Below, piece after piece: positions 46,896-55,995 of a stretch of DNA of 64,000 bases (its first letter is position 1; every line of letters starts with the position of its first letter). The translations under genes were made by a program, and so were the position numbers. Origin of the DNA: Sulfurimonas paralvinellae (GTDB lineage: Bacteria > Campylobacterota > Campylobacteria > Campylobacterales > Sulfurimonadaceae); the NCBI RefSeq assembly GCF_014905135.1, contig NZ_CP041406.1, positions 1,240,001 through 1,304,000 of the forward strand. Direction: 5' to 3'. Below the pieces are notes generated by a model. That model did no database searches. It was given only the letters and a program-made list of their open reading frames with translations, and was not told the DNA's origin.

Positions 46896-48362
46896 ATGAT
46901 TACATGGATGCAAAGACACAAGAAGTGGCTTATAATAACTATCTGGATTTCAACTATCGCTTTTATTGGAGCCGGTTTTGTCGGCTGGGGTCAGTACAAA
47001 TATGGCGACAAAGCAAGTTCTGTTGCAAAAGTCGGTGACGTTGAGATCAGTATGAGCGAGTTGCAAAAAGCATACTCTCGTTTGTATCAACAGTATAACC
47101 AAATGCTTCAAGGAAATTTCGACGAAGAGAAAGCCAAACAGTTTGGTCTGCAGAAACAGGCGCTCCAACAGCTTGTTCAACAGGCACTTCTTGTAAATCT
47201 GGCAAAATCATATGACTTGATGGTCAGTGATATTGAACTTTTCAGAGTTATCAAGTCGCAAAAAGTCTTTTACAAAAACGGTGCATTCGATAAAGAGACA
47301 TACAAACAGGTACTTTCACAAAACAGAATGACTCCAAAAGAGTATGAAAAAGGACTGCGTAGAGAGCTTCTCATCCAAAAGGCCGTTGGACTGCTTCCTG
47401 TAAAAGCTTCACCAAATGAAGAAAAGATCGTTACTACCCTGCTCAACATTGCCGATAAGATCAACTATAAAATACTTTCAGAAGATATGATTCACATAAC
47501 ACCTACAGATAAAGAACTCAAAAACTTTTGGGAAGGTCAGAAGAACAACTTTATGACTGATGTAAGTTATGAAATAAACTTCGTAAAACAATCTCCGGTA
47601 TCCAAAGAGTATGATAAAGCCGCTATAACAAAACACTACCAAGAGAACAAAACACACTTTCGAGACAAAGAGGGGAAAATTCTTCCACTTGAAAATGCAA
47701 AAGATGCCGTCATCAAAGAACTCAATGCAAAAGCGAGTAAAGATGCAGCACTGCGAACATACATTGCATTTAAAAAAGGCAAGCTTGATCCAAGCGTAAA
47801 AAAAGAGACACTTACAATTTCAAACAGCAATAATCCGCTTGGCGACCAAGTTCTCAAAACAGTAACAACGCTTTCTGCAACAAAGCCTTATGCAAAACCT
47901 GTTCTTGTGAACGATACTTACTATATAATTGAGTTAGTTAAAACAAACCCTGCAATGCCGAAGTCATATGAAGCGGCAAAAGCAGAAGTTTTACCACTCT
48001 ATCTTGCACAAAAGAGAAAAGAGAAGCTTTTTGCGTTAGCAAACAGCTCTGTAGATACATTTATTGGGCAAACTACCGATTTTATTACTGTTAGTTCAGT
48101 GGACAAAATCAATGGTCTTACTAAGAATGAAGCAGGTGAGTTTTTACAGAAACTTTTTACTACTGATAAAAAGAAAGCTTTTATAACATTGAAAGACGGA
48201 AAAATTGTTTTGTTCAACATTTTGGAACAAAAACTGCTTAATAACAAGAATAGTAACGGAAGTGATGTTATCACCCGATTAAAAAGTACATTGTTTAGTG
48301 AAGGTTTAATGAAAACACTTCAAAACAAGTACCAAACTGAGATATTTATCCAAGGACTCTAA
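46896..48362 (+). CDS. PpiD/SurA-like periplasmic folding factor
   Basis: 488 residues. One N-terminal membrane helix (about 12-31), a SurA/PpiD-type helical N-domain (about 45-165), a central region and a second helical part. The central segment lacks the usual parvulin signature (no FxxxAxxxS or GG.LG core), so the PpiC domain looks degenerate and isomerase activity is doubtful. In E. coli PpiD is a chaperone at the Sec exit. It sits two bases before ftsA, which is a conserved order in Campylobacterota as I recall. Confidence 0.8.
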   Translation: MITWMQRHKKWLIITIWISTIAFIGAGFVGWGQYKYGDKASSVAKVGDVEISMSELQKAYSRLYQQYNQMLQGNFDEEKAKQFGLQKQALQQLVQQALLVNLAKSYDLMVSDIELFRVIKSQKVFYKNGAFDKETYKQVLSQNRMTPKEYEKGLRRELLIQKAVGLLPVKASPNEEKIVTTLLNIADKINYKILSEDMIHITPTDKELKNFWEGQKNNFMTDVSYEINFVKQSPVSKEYDKAAITKHYQENKTHFRDKEGKILPLENAKDAVIKELNAKASKDAALRTYIAFKKGKLDPSVKKETLTISNSNNPLGDQVLKTVTTLSATKPYAKPVLVNDTYYIIELVKTNPAMPKSYEAAKAEVLPLYLAQKRKEKLFALANSSVDTFIGQTTDFITVSSVDKINGLTKNEAGEFLQKLFTTDKKKAFITLKDGKIVLFNILEQKLLNNKNSNGSDVITRLKSTLFSEGLMKTLQNKYQTEIFIQGL

Positions 48363-48363
48363 A

Positions 48364-49728
48364 TTGAGTAGAACTGTTTTAGCCATCGACATTGGCTCAA
48401 CAAAAATTTGTGCTGTTACCGCTGAGATAGCTGATGATAACAGTATCTCTATCACGGGAGCCGGCACGACAAAAGCACAGGGTCTCAAAAAAGGAAGCAT
48501 TACAAACATAGAACTCGCTGCACGAAGCATTAAAATAGCTGTTGAAGATGCCAAACGAGTTTCAGGTTCAACGATCACGAGTGCAATTGTCTCCATCTCA
48601 GGAGCTTACACAAAAAGTCTAAACTCAAATGGTATTGTGAACATTCAATCAAAAGAGATATCTTTTGAAGAGATCAAACGTGTCATGCACACCTCTTTAT
48701 ATAATGCAAATATTCCAAATGAGTATGAAGTACTGCATGCCCTTCCATTTAACTTCAAAGTAGACGACCAGGACTACATCGAAGATCCGCTAGGAATGAA
48801 TGCCTCACGTCTTGAAGTTGAAACACACATCATAACAACACAAAAATCAAATCTCAACAATCTTAAAAAAGCGGTCAAAGGTGCAGGAGTCGATGTTGAA
48901 AATATTGTACTCAACTCTTATGCTTCTGCCATCGCAACACTCAACGAAGATGAAAGAGAACTTGGTGCTGCTGTCATTGATATGGGTGGTAATACGAGCA
49001 ATATTGCTATCTATTCAGGAAACTCTATCCGATATAATGAATACCTTGGTGTCGGTTCGAATCATGTGACAAGCGATCTCTCTATGGCGCTTCATACACC
49101 GCTTAATGTTGCCGATAAAGTCAAACTGACATACGGCTCTTTACTTACTCCAAGTAATGACCTTATAGAACTTCCTGTAATCGGCGATGAAGATACAACA
49201 CATGAAGTTTCACTAGAAGTGGTCCACAATGTCATCTTCGCTCGTGTTGAGGAAACACTAATGATTCTTGCACAATTCATAGAAAAAAGCGGTTTAAAAG
49301 ATCAAATCGGTGCTGGCGTTGTTCTTACGGGTGGTTTTTCAAAGATGGAAGGCATTAGAGATCTGGCAATTGCCACTTTTGGTTCTATGCCTGTGCGTTT
49401 GGCAAAACCACGTGAGATGAATGGACTTTTTGACACACTCAGAGAACCTGAATATTCAAGTGCCATTGGCTTAATAATGTATGCAGCTGTTCCTTATACG
49501 CCGTATGAAATCGATGTAAACAAAAGAGTACGCCATACAAATGAAAAACCGACACAAAGCACACATGTCGACCTTTCAGATACAAGTGAAAACCTTACTG
49601 CACCACTTGCACAAAAAACAGAAGAGCAAGAATCGAAGATGATCAATCTCGAAGCAGCACAGGCTAAAAAGAGTGATGAAGCAGGAAGCCTCAGCAAATT
49701 TTGGAATTGGGCAACCCAGTTATTTTAA
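48364..49728 (+). CDS. ftsA: Cell division protein FtsA
   Basis: 454 residues. Actin-like ATPase with DIGSTKICAV (phosphate 1), the FtsA-specific 1C subdomain, VIDMGGNTSNIAIY (phosphate 2) and VVLTGGFSKMEGI (adenosine). The C-terminal amphipathic membrane helix is seen as LSKFWNWATQLF at the very end. The start is TTG at 48364, with AAGGACT upstream within the previous gene. It tethers FtsZ to the membrane; ftsZ follows 11 bases later. Confidence 0.96.
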   Translation: MSRTVLAIDIGSTKICAVTAEIADDNSISITGAGTTKAQGLKKGSITNIELAARSIKIAVEDAKRVSGSTITSAIVSISGAYTKSLNSNGIVNIQSKEISFEEIKRVMHTSLYNANIPNEYEVLHALPFNFKVDDQDYIEDPLGMNASRLEVETHIITTQKSNLNNLKKAVKGAGVDVENIVLNSYASAIATLNEDERELGAAVIDMGGNTSNIAIYSGNSIRYNEYLGVGSNHVTSDLSMALHTPLNVADKVKLTYGSLLTPSNDLIELPVIGDEDTTHEVSLEVVHNVIFARVEETLMILAQFIEKSGLKDQIGAGVVLTGGFSKMEGIRDLAIATFGSMPVRLAKPREMNGLFDTLREPEYSSAIGLIMYAAVPYTPYEIDVNKRVRHTNEKPTQSTHVDLSDTSENLTAPLAQKTEEQESKMINLEAAQAKKSDEAGSLSKFWNWATQLF

Positions 49729-49739
49729 AGGAGTGAAAT

Positions 49740-50852
49740 ATGGAACCGTTTGTAATTGAAGAGACAGTAAACCCTAATGGTGCACGAATCATAGCAGTAG
49801 GCGTCGGCGGCGGCGGCGGTAATATGATCGGGCACATGATAAACGAAGGTGTCAGCGGTATTGAGATGATGCTTGTCAATACTGATGCACAGGTACTCAG
49901 TGAAACGAATGCTGCCACAAAGATCCAGATCGGTGCGAAACTCACAAAGGGACTTGGTGCAGGAATGAAGCCAAACATCGGTAAAGATTCTGCATTAGAG
50001 AACTATGATGATATTCGTTCTGCATTAGAAGGTGCCGATATCGTATTTATCTCTGCCGGCCTTGGTGGAGGAACAGGTACCGGTGCGGCTCCTGTTGTTG
50101 CGCAAATAGCAAAAGAAGTCGGAGCACTTACTATTTCCATTGTCACAAAACCTTTCATGTTCGAAGGACGTAAACGTCTTAAACTTGCTGAAACAGGTCT
50201 TGAAGAGTTGAAAAAAGAGAGTGATTCCATCGTCGTAATTCCAAATGACAAACTCCTTTCTATCATTGACAGAAAACTGGGACTCAAAGAGAGCTTTAAG
50301 ATCGTTGATTCTGTTCTTGCACAGGCAGTCAGCGGAACTTCAGGTGTCATTCTCTCAAGCGGTGAAAATGACATTAACCTTGACTTTGCCGACTTGCAAA
50401 CTGTTATGAGCCATAAAGGTATGGCACTTATGGGTGTTGGTGAGCATGAAGGCGAAAATGCTGCCTATGAAGCTATTAAAGCGGCTATTGAGTCTCCACT
50501 TCTTGACAATATGTCCATTAACGGCGCGATGGGTGTACTTGTTCACTTCAGTATGCATCCTGACTTTCCTATGATGGAACTTGCAGAAGCGATGGAAGTC
50601 GTTCATGAAAGTGCACATGATGATGCAGAAGTTATCTGGGGAACGTCGACAGATGCCTCACTCAATGAGAACTATGTAAAAATCACGATCGTAGCAACCG
50701 GTTTTGAAAAAGACCTTGCCAACAATGATGACTTTGTACCTGAAGAGCCTGTAGCACCGCAGGTAAAAGTCCGCCCTCGTCTTGTTGTCGGTGGTGATTT
50801 AGACAGTGACTACCTAGATATTCCAGCATATATGCGACAACAGCAAGACTAA
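49740..50852 (+). CDS. ftsZ: Cell division protein FtsZ
   Basis: 370 residues. Tubulin-like GTPase with GVGGGGGNMI near residue 22, the tubulin signature GGGTGTG at 109-115, and the T7 loop NLDFADLQTVM with catalytic Asp. The C-terminal tail ends in DYLDIPAYMRQQQD, the conserved FtsA/ZipA-binding peptide. An AAGGAG ribosome site precedes the ATG. Full length. It builds the division ring with FtsA. Confidence 0.97.
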   Translation: MEPFVIEETVNPNGARIIAVGVGGGGGNMIGHMINEGVSGIEMMLVNTDAQVLSETNAATKIQIGAKLTKGLGAGMKPNIGKDSALENYDDIRSALEGADIVFISAGLGGGTGTGAAPVVAQIAKEVGALTISIVTKPFMFEGRKRLKLAETGLEELKKESDSIVVIPNDKLLSIIDRKLGLKESFKIVDSVLAQAVSGTSGVILSSGENDINLDFADLQTVMSHKGMALMGVGEHEGENAAYEAIKAAIESPLLDNMSINGAMGVLVHFSMHPDFPMMELAEAMEVVHESAHDDAEVIWGTSTDASLNENYVKITIVATGFEKDLANNDDFVPEEPVAPQVKVRPRLVVGGDLDSDYLDIPAYMRQQQD

Positions 50853-50854
50853 CC

Positions 50855-51160
50855 TTGTCCACTTCCTTTGAAAAAATCATGAAGGCCAAATCACTCCTTG
50901 GTCTTCGTGAAAAGTCCTCCATTAAAGAAATCAAAAATCGTTATAAAGACCTTATGAAAAAATGGCATCCCGACAAACATCCGAATGATGTCGACAAAGC
51001 AACTAAAATGAGTATGAAGATAAATGATGCCTATAAGACTATTTTAGAATACTGCAATAACTATGAATACCCATTTGACGAAGAGAGTATACGAGAGAAG
51101 TACCAATCCCCTTCTGAGTGGATGCAAAACAAATTCGGCAATAAAAAAGATACTATTTAA
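50855..51160 (+). CDS. Short J-domain protein
   Basis: 101 residues that are mostly one J domain, with HPD in KKWHPDKHPN (about 41-50) and helices II and III in place, then a short C-terminal tail. TTG at 50855 is given as start; an ATG 24 bases later (MKAKSLLGL) is an alternative and neither has a strong ribosome site. It starts two bases after the ftsZ stop, so it is read from that transcript. It may direct DnaK to division or envelope clients; that is conjecture. Confidence 0.8.
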   Translation: MSTSFEKIMKAKSLLGLREKSSIKEIKNRYKDLMKKWHPDKHPNDVDKATKMSMKINDAYKTILEYCNNYEYPFDEESIREKYQSPSEWMQNKFGNKKDTI

Positions 51161-52115
51161 GCCAAACACCATTTTTGAGATAGTAGCTGAGTGGATAGTA
51201 TGTCACAATGAGCATATAGAGCGTATTGTAAAAAAGAGAAAGACGAAAACGTTTTAACTGCTCCTCTTTTTTAAACTCTATCAACCCAAGAGCTATACCA
51301 AAAAATGTTCCTACAAATAAGATGATATAAAGAAAATAGCCGATGTAGTTATAATCTCGCTGCAGAAGACAAAACGGACAGTGATGTGTCGGTAATTCAT
51401 AGATATAAGTGCCAAAGAAAGCAATCAGTGTGATGATTGCCATAATGAGATAAAAAACATTGGTTATGGCATAAAAATATCTGTTTTTTAGCAGGTAAAA
51501 TAGAACAAGCAGCACAAAAGTTCCATAAAAAAAAGAGAGCAGTAGTGAATGAGAAGCACCTAGAACCTCTGCCATATAAGTTGCTGATGTCGTTGAAAAA
51601 ATAGCTCCGCAACAATCAACAACACTATTTACATCCAAAGCACCATACATCATGCTCTCTATAACGATCTCTGCTAAAAGTAAAAAATAAGCTACACAAA
51701 AGAGCCAAAATTTCTTTTTAAGATAGGGTTGATTTTCATACTTCATATCTTCATCATTGAGCACTATCCAAAAAGCGAAAACATACAAATTGAGTATCTT
51801 TAACAAAAGCAGCGGCGTACCGTAAGTTGTCGCACTGACAACACCGGCTGCACACATAGCTCCTGGAAGCAAGGTAGCTATATTATTGAGAGTATAAACA
51901 AAAAAGATAAAAAGAGGTACTTTGACATAGAAAATAAATTTGATGATGGTTGCCGAGAGATAGCTTTTCTTTTCAAGCTCATACTGATAAGATGTCGTTG
52001 CATTAGTATCATAACTGCGTACTATTTTCACGGCGTTTACAAATGCTATGGTTGCAAAAATCACAAACAAAGCATTTATAATGTATAGCGTGATGATTTC
52101 CGGTGTTAAGAGCAT
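51153..52115 (-). CDS. Polytopic membrane protein with CPFC motif (DsbB/VKOR-like pattern)
   Basis: 320 residues with about eight membrane helices. A C246-P-F-C249 motif followed by LLQR lies just after a helix, as in DsbB-type or VKOR-type quinone-linked thiol oxidases, and further cysteines C88, C140 and the C168-C169 pair lie elsewhere. I do not recognise the exact family. It is last of four coupled genes (permease, ATPase and NosL-like upstream), and its start overlaps the ATPase stop by one base. A redox or metal role in the cluster is inferred. Its 3' end overlaps the J-domain gene. Confidence 0.7.
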   Translation of the reverse strand: MLLTPEIITLYIINALFVIFATIAFVNAVKIVRSYDTNATTSYQYELEKKSYLSATIIKFIFYVKVPLFIFFVYTLNNIATLLPGAMCAAGVVSATTYGTPLLLLKILNLYVFAFWIVLNDEDMKYENQPYLKKKFWLFCVAYFLLLAEIVIESMMYGALDVNSVVDCCGAIFSTTSATYMAEVLGASHSLLLSFFYGTFVLLVLFYLLKNRYFYAITNVFYLIMAIITLIAFFGTYIYELPTHHCPFCLLQRDYNYIGYFLYIILFVGTFFGIALGLIEFKKEEQLKRFRLSLFYNTLYMLIVTYYPLSYYLKNGVWLK

Positions 52116-52771
52116 TACAGGAGATTTCCGTGTTCAATGTTTACGATTGTATCTACAAAATCAAGATCGAAAAAAAGTGGATCATGTGTTGCCACAACAA
52201 TGGTTCTCTTTTTTGATTTAAGATCACGCAGCATCTCTATAAACTCCAAAGAGAGCTTCTCATCGAGGTTTGCCGTTGGTTCATCGGCTAAAATAATTTT
52301 AGGATCATTTATATTTGCTCTGGCAATGGCAACACGCTGCTGCTCCCCGCCTGAAAGATTTTTAACCATCATGTCAATTTTTTGTTCAATATGAAATTTA
52401 CCAAGCACGGCAGCTGCTTTTTGATCCATAAGCTCACGCGGAAGATTTAAAGGGAAGAGTGGAAGCAGAACATTCTCTTTAACTGAGAGTGTCGGGATGA
52501 GATTGTACTTTTGAAAAACTATACCGATGTTATCACGTCGATAAGTTGCCGCAAAATGATCAGGCAGTTTCGATATCTTTTTACTGTCAACAAACACCTC
52601 TCCTTCAGTCGGCTTTGACAAACCTGCGATCAAAGAGAGGATAGTACTCTTTCCACTGCCGCTCATACCTTTTAAAATGACTAACTCACCCTCTTTAAAA
52701 GTCAGATTGATATTGTTAAGTGCATGAACATTGCCATCATATATCTTTGTAATATTTTTCAGTCGGATCAT
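52115..52771 (-). CDS. ABC transporter ATP-binding protein (LolD/MacB type)
   Basis: 218 residues. Walker A GMSGSGKST (about 35-43), LSGGEQQRVAIARA signature, Walker B ILADEPTANLD and a His switch VATHDP. The FTSX-linked ATPase class, to which LolD, MacB and the P19-linked C. jejuni ATPase belong. Its start overlaps the permease stop by four bases and its stop overlaps the CPFC membrane protein, so the complex is translated together. Confidence 0.92.
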   Translation of the reverse strand: MIRLKNITKIYDGNVHALNNINLTFKEGELVILKGMSGSGKSTILSLIAGLSKPTEGEVFVDSKKISKLPDHFAATYRRDNIGIVFQKYNLIPTLSVKENVLLPLFPLNLPRELMDQKAAAVLGKFHIEQKIDMMVKNLSGGEQQRVAIARANINDPKIILADEPTANLDEKLSLEFIEMLRDLKSKKRTIVVATHDPLFFDLDFVDTIVNIEHGNLL

Positions 52772-53943
52772 CGCATCACCTCATCAGCGTCTAAAGTCGC
52801 TACTCTCCAAGACGGTATCAAGGTTGCGGCAATATATACCGGTACAGAGAGTAAAAAGATCAGCAAGATATATGACATATCAATATGCACATTCAGCGTA
52901 AAGGAGTTGATATCCAAAAGATTTTCATGGGTAAATATTGATCCAAGCAATGGTGCTTTTAACAAAAAGACATATATATAAGCCAACGCAACACCTAAAA
53001 TAAAAGAGAAAAGAGAAAGTAGTGATGCTTCATAGAATTTTGCATGCAATACATCTTCCACTCGCCAGCCTAAAGCTTTTAGAATCCCTATCTCCCGTTT
53101 CTCTTCTGAACTCAAACCATTGGCTTTATCATACACGATAACAAAGAATGTAAAAAGAGCTATAATAAAGAGTGAAAGGAAAACACCATTGTCATAATCA
53201 AAGAGTTTCTCATACTTTACGCTTAAATCATTTTTGGATACTACCTTTGCATTTGGCAACAGCAGACGAATCTTTGAAGCGATGAAATCGAGTTCATTTT
53301 TATTAGCAACGCTCAAAGCAATATCTGTTACCTGATTTTTATGATAACCAAAAATCTTCTGAGCTGTCTCTTTTTGCATGAGTATCAAATTTTGCAGTTC
53401 TACACGCTTAGAGACATCAAAACTATCTGCAAGAGACACTTTTAAGAGTTCTCCATCAGGCTTCACAAAGTTAAAATATTCCTTATAATAGGCCTGTTTC
53501 ATTGCCTTTTTTACATTTATGCTCACCAACATAGAAGATTCATTGATGTCATGTTTTTCAAGTAGTTTTTGGATGAAAGGATCACTCTGTGTTTCAAAAG
53601 GATCCACACCCACTATATAAAAGTTTTTATCTTTGGCTCTAAAGTAGTACGTTCCCTCAACTCTTGTTCTTCCGGAACTTATTCCATCAATTTCCAAAAG
53701 TTTGTCAAGCAGACCGGCATCAATGGCAGCAGGTTTTCCGGCCTGATAGTTTTGTACAAGAATATCGGGCTGATTTTTTATACGCTCACGCAGTTCATAC
53801 TCTATGGAACTTGTCGTAAAAAAAAGGCTTGAGAGCAGTGCTACTAAAAGTGTAAATACCGTAACTATAAAGAAATTTTTACTCTTATAGCGTAAAATAT
53901 ATGCATAGGCATACTCTAATAGATAAAAGTTTATCTTACTCAT
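52768..53943 (-). CDS. FtsX-type ABC permease
   Basis: 391 residues: one N-terminal helix (about 24-45), a large extracytoplasmic domain (about 46-255), then three C-terminal helices, the standard MacB/LolC layout. The segment EEKREIGILKALGWRVEDVL after the first C-terminal helix is the FtsX signature. It likely couples ATP hydrolysis to movement of a periplasmic or lipid-linked substrate rather than transport through the membrane. Overlaps the NosL-like gene by eight bases. Confidence 0.9.
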   Translation of the reverse strand: MSKINFYLLEYAYAYILRYKSKNFFIVTVFTLLVALLSSLFFTTSSIEYELRERIKNQPDILVQNYQAGKPAAIDAGLLDKLLEIDGISSGRTRVEGTYYFRAKDKNFYIVGVDPFETQSDPFIQKLLEKHDINESSMLVSINVKKAMKQAYYKEYFNFVKPDGELLKVSLADSFDVSKRVELQNLILMQKETAQKIFGYHKNQVTDIALSVANKNELDFIASKIRLLLPNAKVVSKNDLSVKYEKLFDYDNGVFLSLFIIALFTFFVIVYDKANGLSSEEKREIGILKALGWRVEDVLHAKFYEASLLSLFSFILGVALAYIYVFLLKAPLLGSIFTHENLLDINSFTLNVHIDMSYILLIFLLSVPVYIAATLIPSWRVATLDADEVMR

Positions 53944-54610
53944 CGAGTTTATATACCATATCTGCTGTTATATCATCAAATTTGACAATTTTTTTACCGC
54001 GATGATCAAGCAGAAAATTCTCTGCTCTTTTTTTATCTTTAAAAGCAATAAGTTCATTGCCCATAGGGCCATACACATCACTACCAAGGACAAAATAAGC
54101 ATCTTTAACATTCACGGTCTCTTGTGTATAGTAAGATTGCGTGAGCATCTCTTTAATATTTTTATTGTGTTCAAAATAATACTTCATCAAATCTTTCATA
54201 CCGTCAAAATAGAGTTTCTTGCCATCTTTATACGCTATCATACTTACCCATTTTGGATATTTGTATAAAAACATCCCACATACTGGACACTTCTCATCAT
54301 GAGATACATGAATTACAGGATATTTTTTTGTAACTTTTTTTTCTCTTTTAACATCCCAGAGATAAAGAGCAAGCGCTTCTTGATAAGCCGGTTTTAGTTG
54401 AGAGCACTCCTGCTTTTTCTCTATACTGTGAAATAGCTCATTATAGGTGCTGTATTGCGTGAGATTAACAGTAGAGCATTTTTTTTCAAAAATCTTTTTA
54501 CCCATCGGATATATTTTCTTCTCTTTTATAGCAGAAGAGTAGTTTGGATAGGCAAAAAGATTTGTTAGAAGAAAAAAAGCAAATAGGAAAAATAGTTTAA
54601 AAAAAGACAT
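53936..54610 (-). CDS. NosL-like protein with degenerate cytochrome c-type N-domain
   Basis: 224 residues. Signal peptide (about 1-20), then a segment (about 33-95) resembling a cytochrome c domain: GKKIFEKKCS at the heme-attachment site and CSQLKP..EALALYLWDV at the end, but without the CxxCH second Cys and His, so heme cannot bind. The remainder is a NosL domain with CPVCGM and FDGMKDLMKYYF. First gene of the four-gene cluster, and it has a direct repeat with an 11-base period upstream. It may sense or bind copper and feed the ABC complex. Confidence 0.75.
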   Translation of the reverse strand: MSFFKLFFLFAFFLLTNLFAYPNYSSAIKEKKIYPMGKKIFEKKCSTVNLTQYSTYNELFHSIEKKQECSQLKPAYQEALALYLWDVKREKKVTKKYPVIHVSHDEKCPVCGMFLYKYPKWVSMIAYKDGKKLYFDGMKDLMKYYFEHNKNIKEMLTQSYYTQETVNVKDAYFVLGSDVYGPMGNELIAFKDKKRAENFLLDHRGKKIVKFDDITADMVYKLDE

Positions 54611-54649
54611 AAAAAGAGCACCTTATTTTTAAAATTATGATACCCAAGA

Positions 54650-54669
54650 AAGTGTTAAAAAAGTGTTAA
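54650..54669 (-). promoter_or_regulatory. Direct repeat AAGTGTTAA with 11-base period
   Basis: Two identical copies at 54650-54658 and 54661-54669 upstream of the NosL-like gene. One helical-turn spacing is typical of OmpR-family response regulator sites. On the minus strand the repeat precedes a TATCAT-like -10. Confidence 0.45.
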
Positions 54670-54676
54670 TATTGTG

Positions 54677-55159
54677 CTAGTCAATACGCAGAAGCATTAA
54701 CCTTCTGATAAAAAGCACTACAAGGGCAACCGCTAAAAGTTTAAAATCTATCTCACTGGCTATATGGATATTTTCAAAAGTATCACTTTGTGTAGCTTCT
54801 TTTCCCATTAACTGCATTGAAAGAATTTTTGGTACATAAACCGCTGCGAACATGAGTGAAGAAAATATTGCAGTTACCGCTGCGCCAAAAACAATAGCGT
54901 CACGCTGTCCCATCTTATACATATAAGCTTCATAAAAAGCGATGTATGCTGCCAAAAAATATGCCCAGTAAGCAAATCTACGAAAAATCTCTCCCATAAT
55001 CATACCCATGTTATAATGATCTATCAACATCCCTACAAGGTATTTGTCACTATGAAAAATAACAGGTGCTACAATGGCACCAAGAACAAGCACAGCCCCT
55101 AAACTCGCTGCCACAATCAACAAATAACTAAAATCCAAATATATATTTCTTTTTAACAA
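54677..55159 (-). CDS. DUF4149-like small membrane protein
   Basis: 160 residues with four membrane helices (about 10-30, 55-75, 85-108, 138-152). The GAVLVLGAIVAPVIFH opening and the FAAVYVPKILSMQ region resemble the DUF4149/TMEM205 group of unknown function. It is two bases after prmC and in the same operon. It is not obviously part of the NosL cluster, from which it is separated by a 66-base gap with a candidate promoter. Confidence 0.75.
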   Translation of the reverse strand: MLKRNIYLDFSYLLIVAASLGAVLVLGAIVAPVIFHSDKYLVGMLIDHYNMGMIMGEIFRRFAYWAYFLAAYIAFYEAYMYKMGQRDAIVFGAAVTAIFSSLMFAAVYVPKILSMQLMGKEATQSDTFENIHIASEIDFKLLAVALVVLFIRRLMLLRID

Positions 55160-55161
55160 TT

Positions 55162-55995
55162 TTATACCTTTAGTGTAAAGCCTCTGTCAAATGATGCATA
55201 ATCTTTATAAAATTCGAGGCTTGAAAATTCTTTATCTTTTAAATAATTCTGTATTTTACTCTTTTGGTCATAACCCATCTCACAACTAAAAAATCTAATC
55301 TTTTGCTTTAAGACTTCATCAAGCAGTTGCTGAATGATCTCATCACCGACTTCCCCACCAAAAAGAGCGTTTTGTGGCTCGTAGGAGAGATTTGATGCCA
55401 ATGGAGCATCATTTGCAATATAAGGAGGATTTGAGACCAGATAATCAATGGTTTCGCTAATTGGCTCTAGTAAAGAACCCTCACGCAGCTCAATTCTCTC
55501 CTGTAGTGCAAATTTTTCAATATTTTTATGTGCAACAGCCAATGCTTTTGGCGATATATCGACAGCGATAATCATCGCATTTGGAAATTTCTTTGCAAGC
55601 ATGATTGAAATGATACCGCTGCCGACACCCACCTCGACAAATGTTATCTTGGCAGTTTTATCTGCAATGTTTTTCTCAATCTCATCGATGAGTATTTCTG
55701 TCTCAGGACGAGGGATCAATGCCCCTTCGTCAATATAGAACTCTTCGGAGTAAAAACTCACACGATTGACGATGTATTCAAAAGGCTCACTCGCACATCT
55801 TCTCTCTACCCAGTGAAAAAAACTTTCATCTACTTCAATTTCATCTTTTTGATGTGATATAAGCCAGAGTTCATCTTTTTCAAAAAAAGCCATAAAAAGA
55901 AGCTGTGCCTCACGCAAAGCTCGTTCAATGGAGTGCTGCGTGATCTTCTCAGTTGCCTCACGCAGCAGATCACTTACTATATATCTGCTTCGCAT
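55162..55995 (-). CDS. prmC: Release factor glutamine methyltransferase
   Basis: 277 residues. N-terminal helical domain (about 1-90) and SAM-binding Rossmann domain with the FVEVGVGSGII loop and the catalytic VSNPPYI motif (about 188-194) that holds the glutamine. It methylates the GGQ glutamine of peptide chain release factors. It contains three of the TGCGTGAG copies, two of them within its first ~30 codons. The 5' end overlaps the M48 protease gene by 19 bases. Confidence 0.93.
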   Translation of the reverse strand: MRSRYIVSDLLREATEKITQHSIERALREAQLLFMAFFEKDELWLISHQKDEIEVDESFFHWVERRCASEPFEYIVNRVSFYSEEFYIDEGALIPRPETEILIDEIEKNIADKTAKITFVEVGVGSGIISIMLAKKFPNAMIIAVDISPKALAVAHKNIEKFALQERIELREGSLLEPISETIDYLVSNPPYIANDAPLASNLSYEPQNALFGGEVGDEIIQQLLDEVLKQKIRFFSCEMGYDQKSKIQNYLKDKEFSSLEFYKDYASFDRGFTLKV

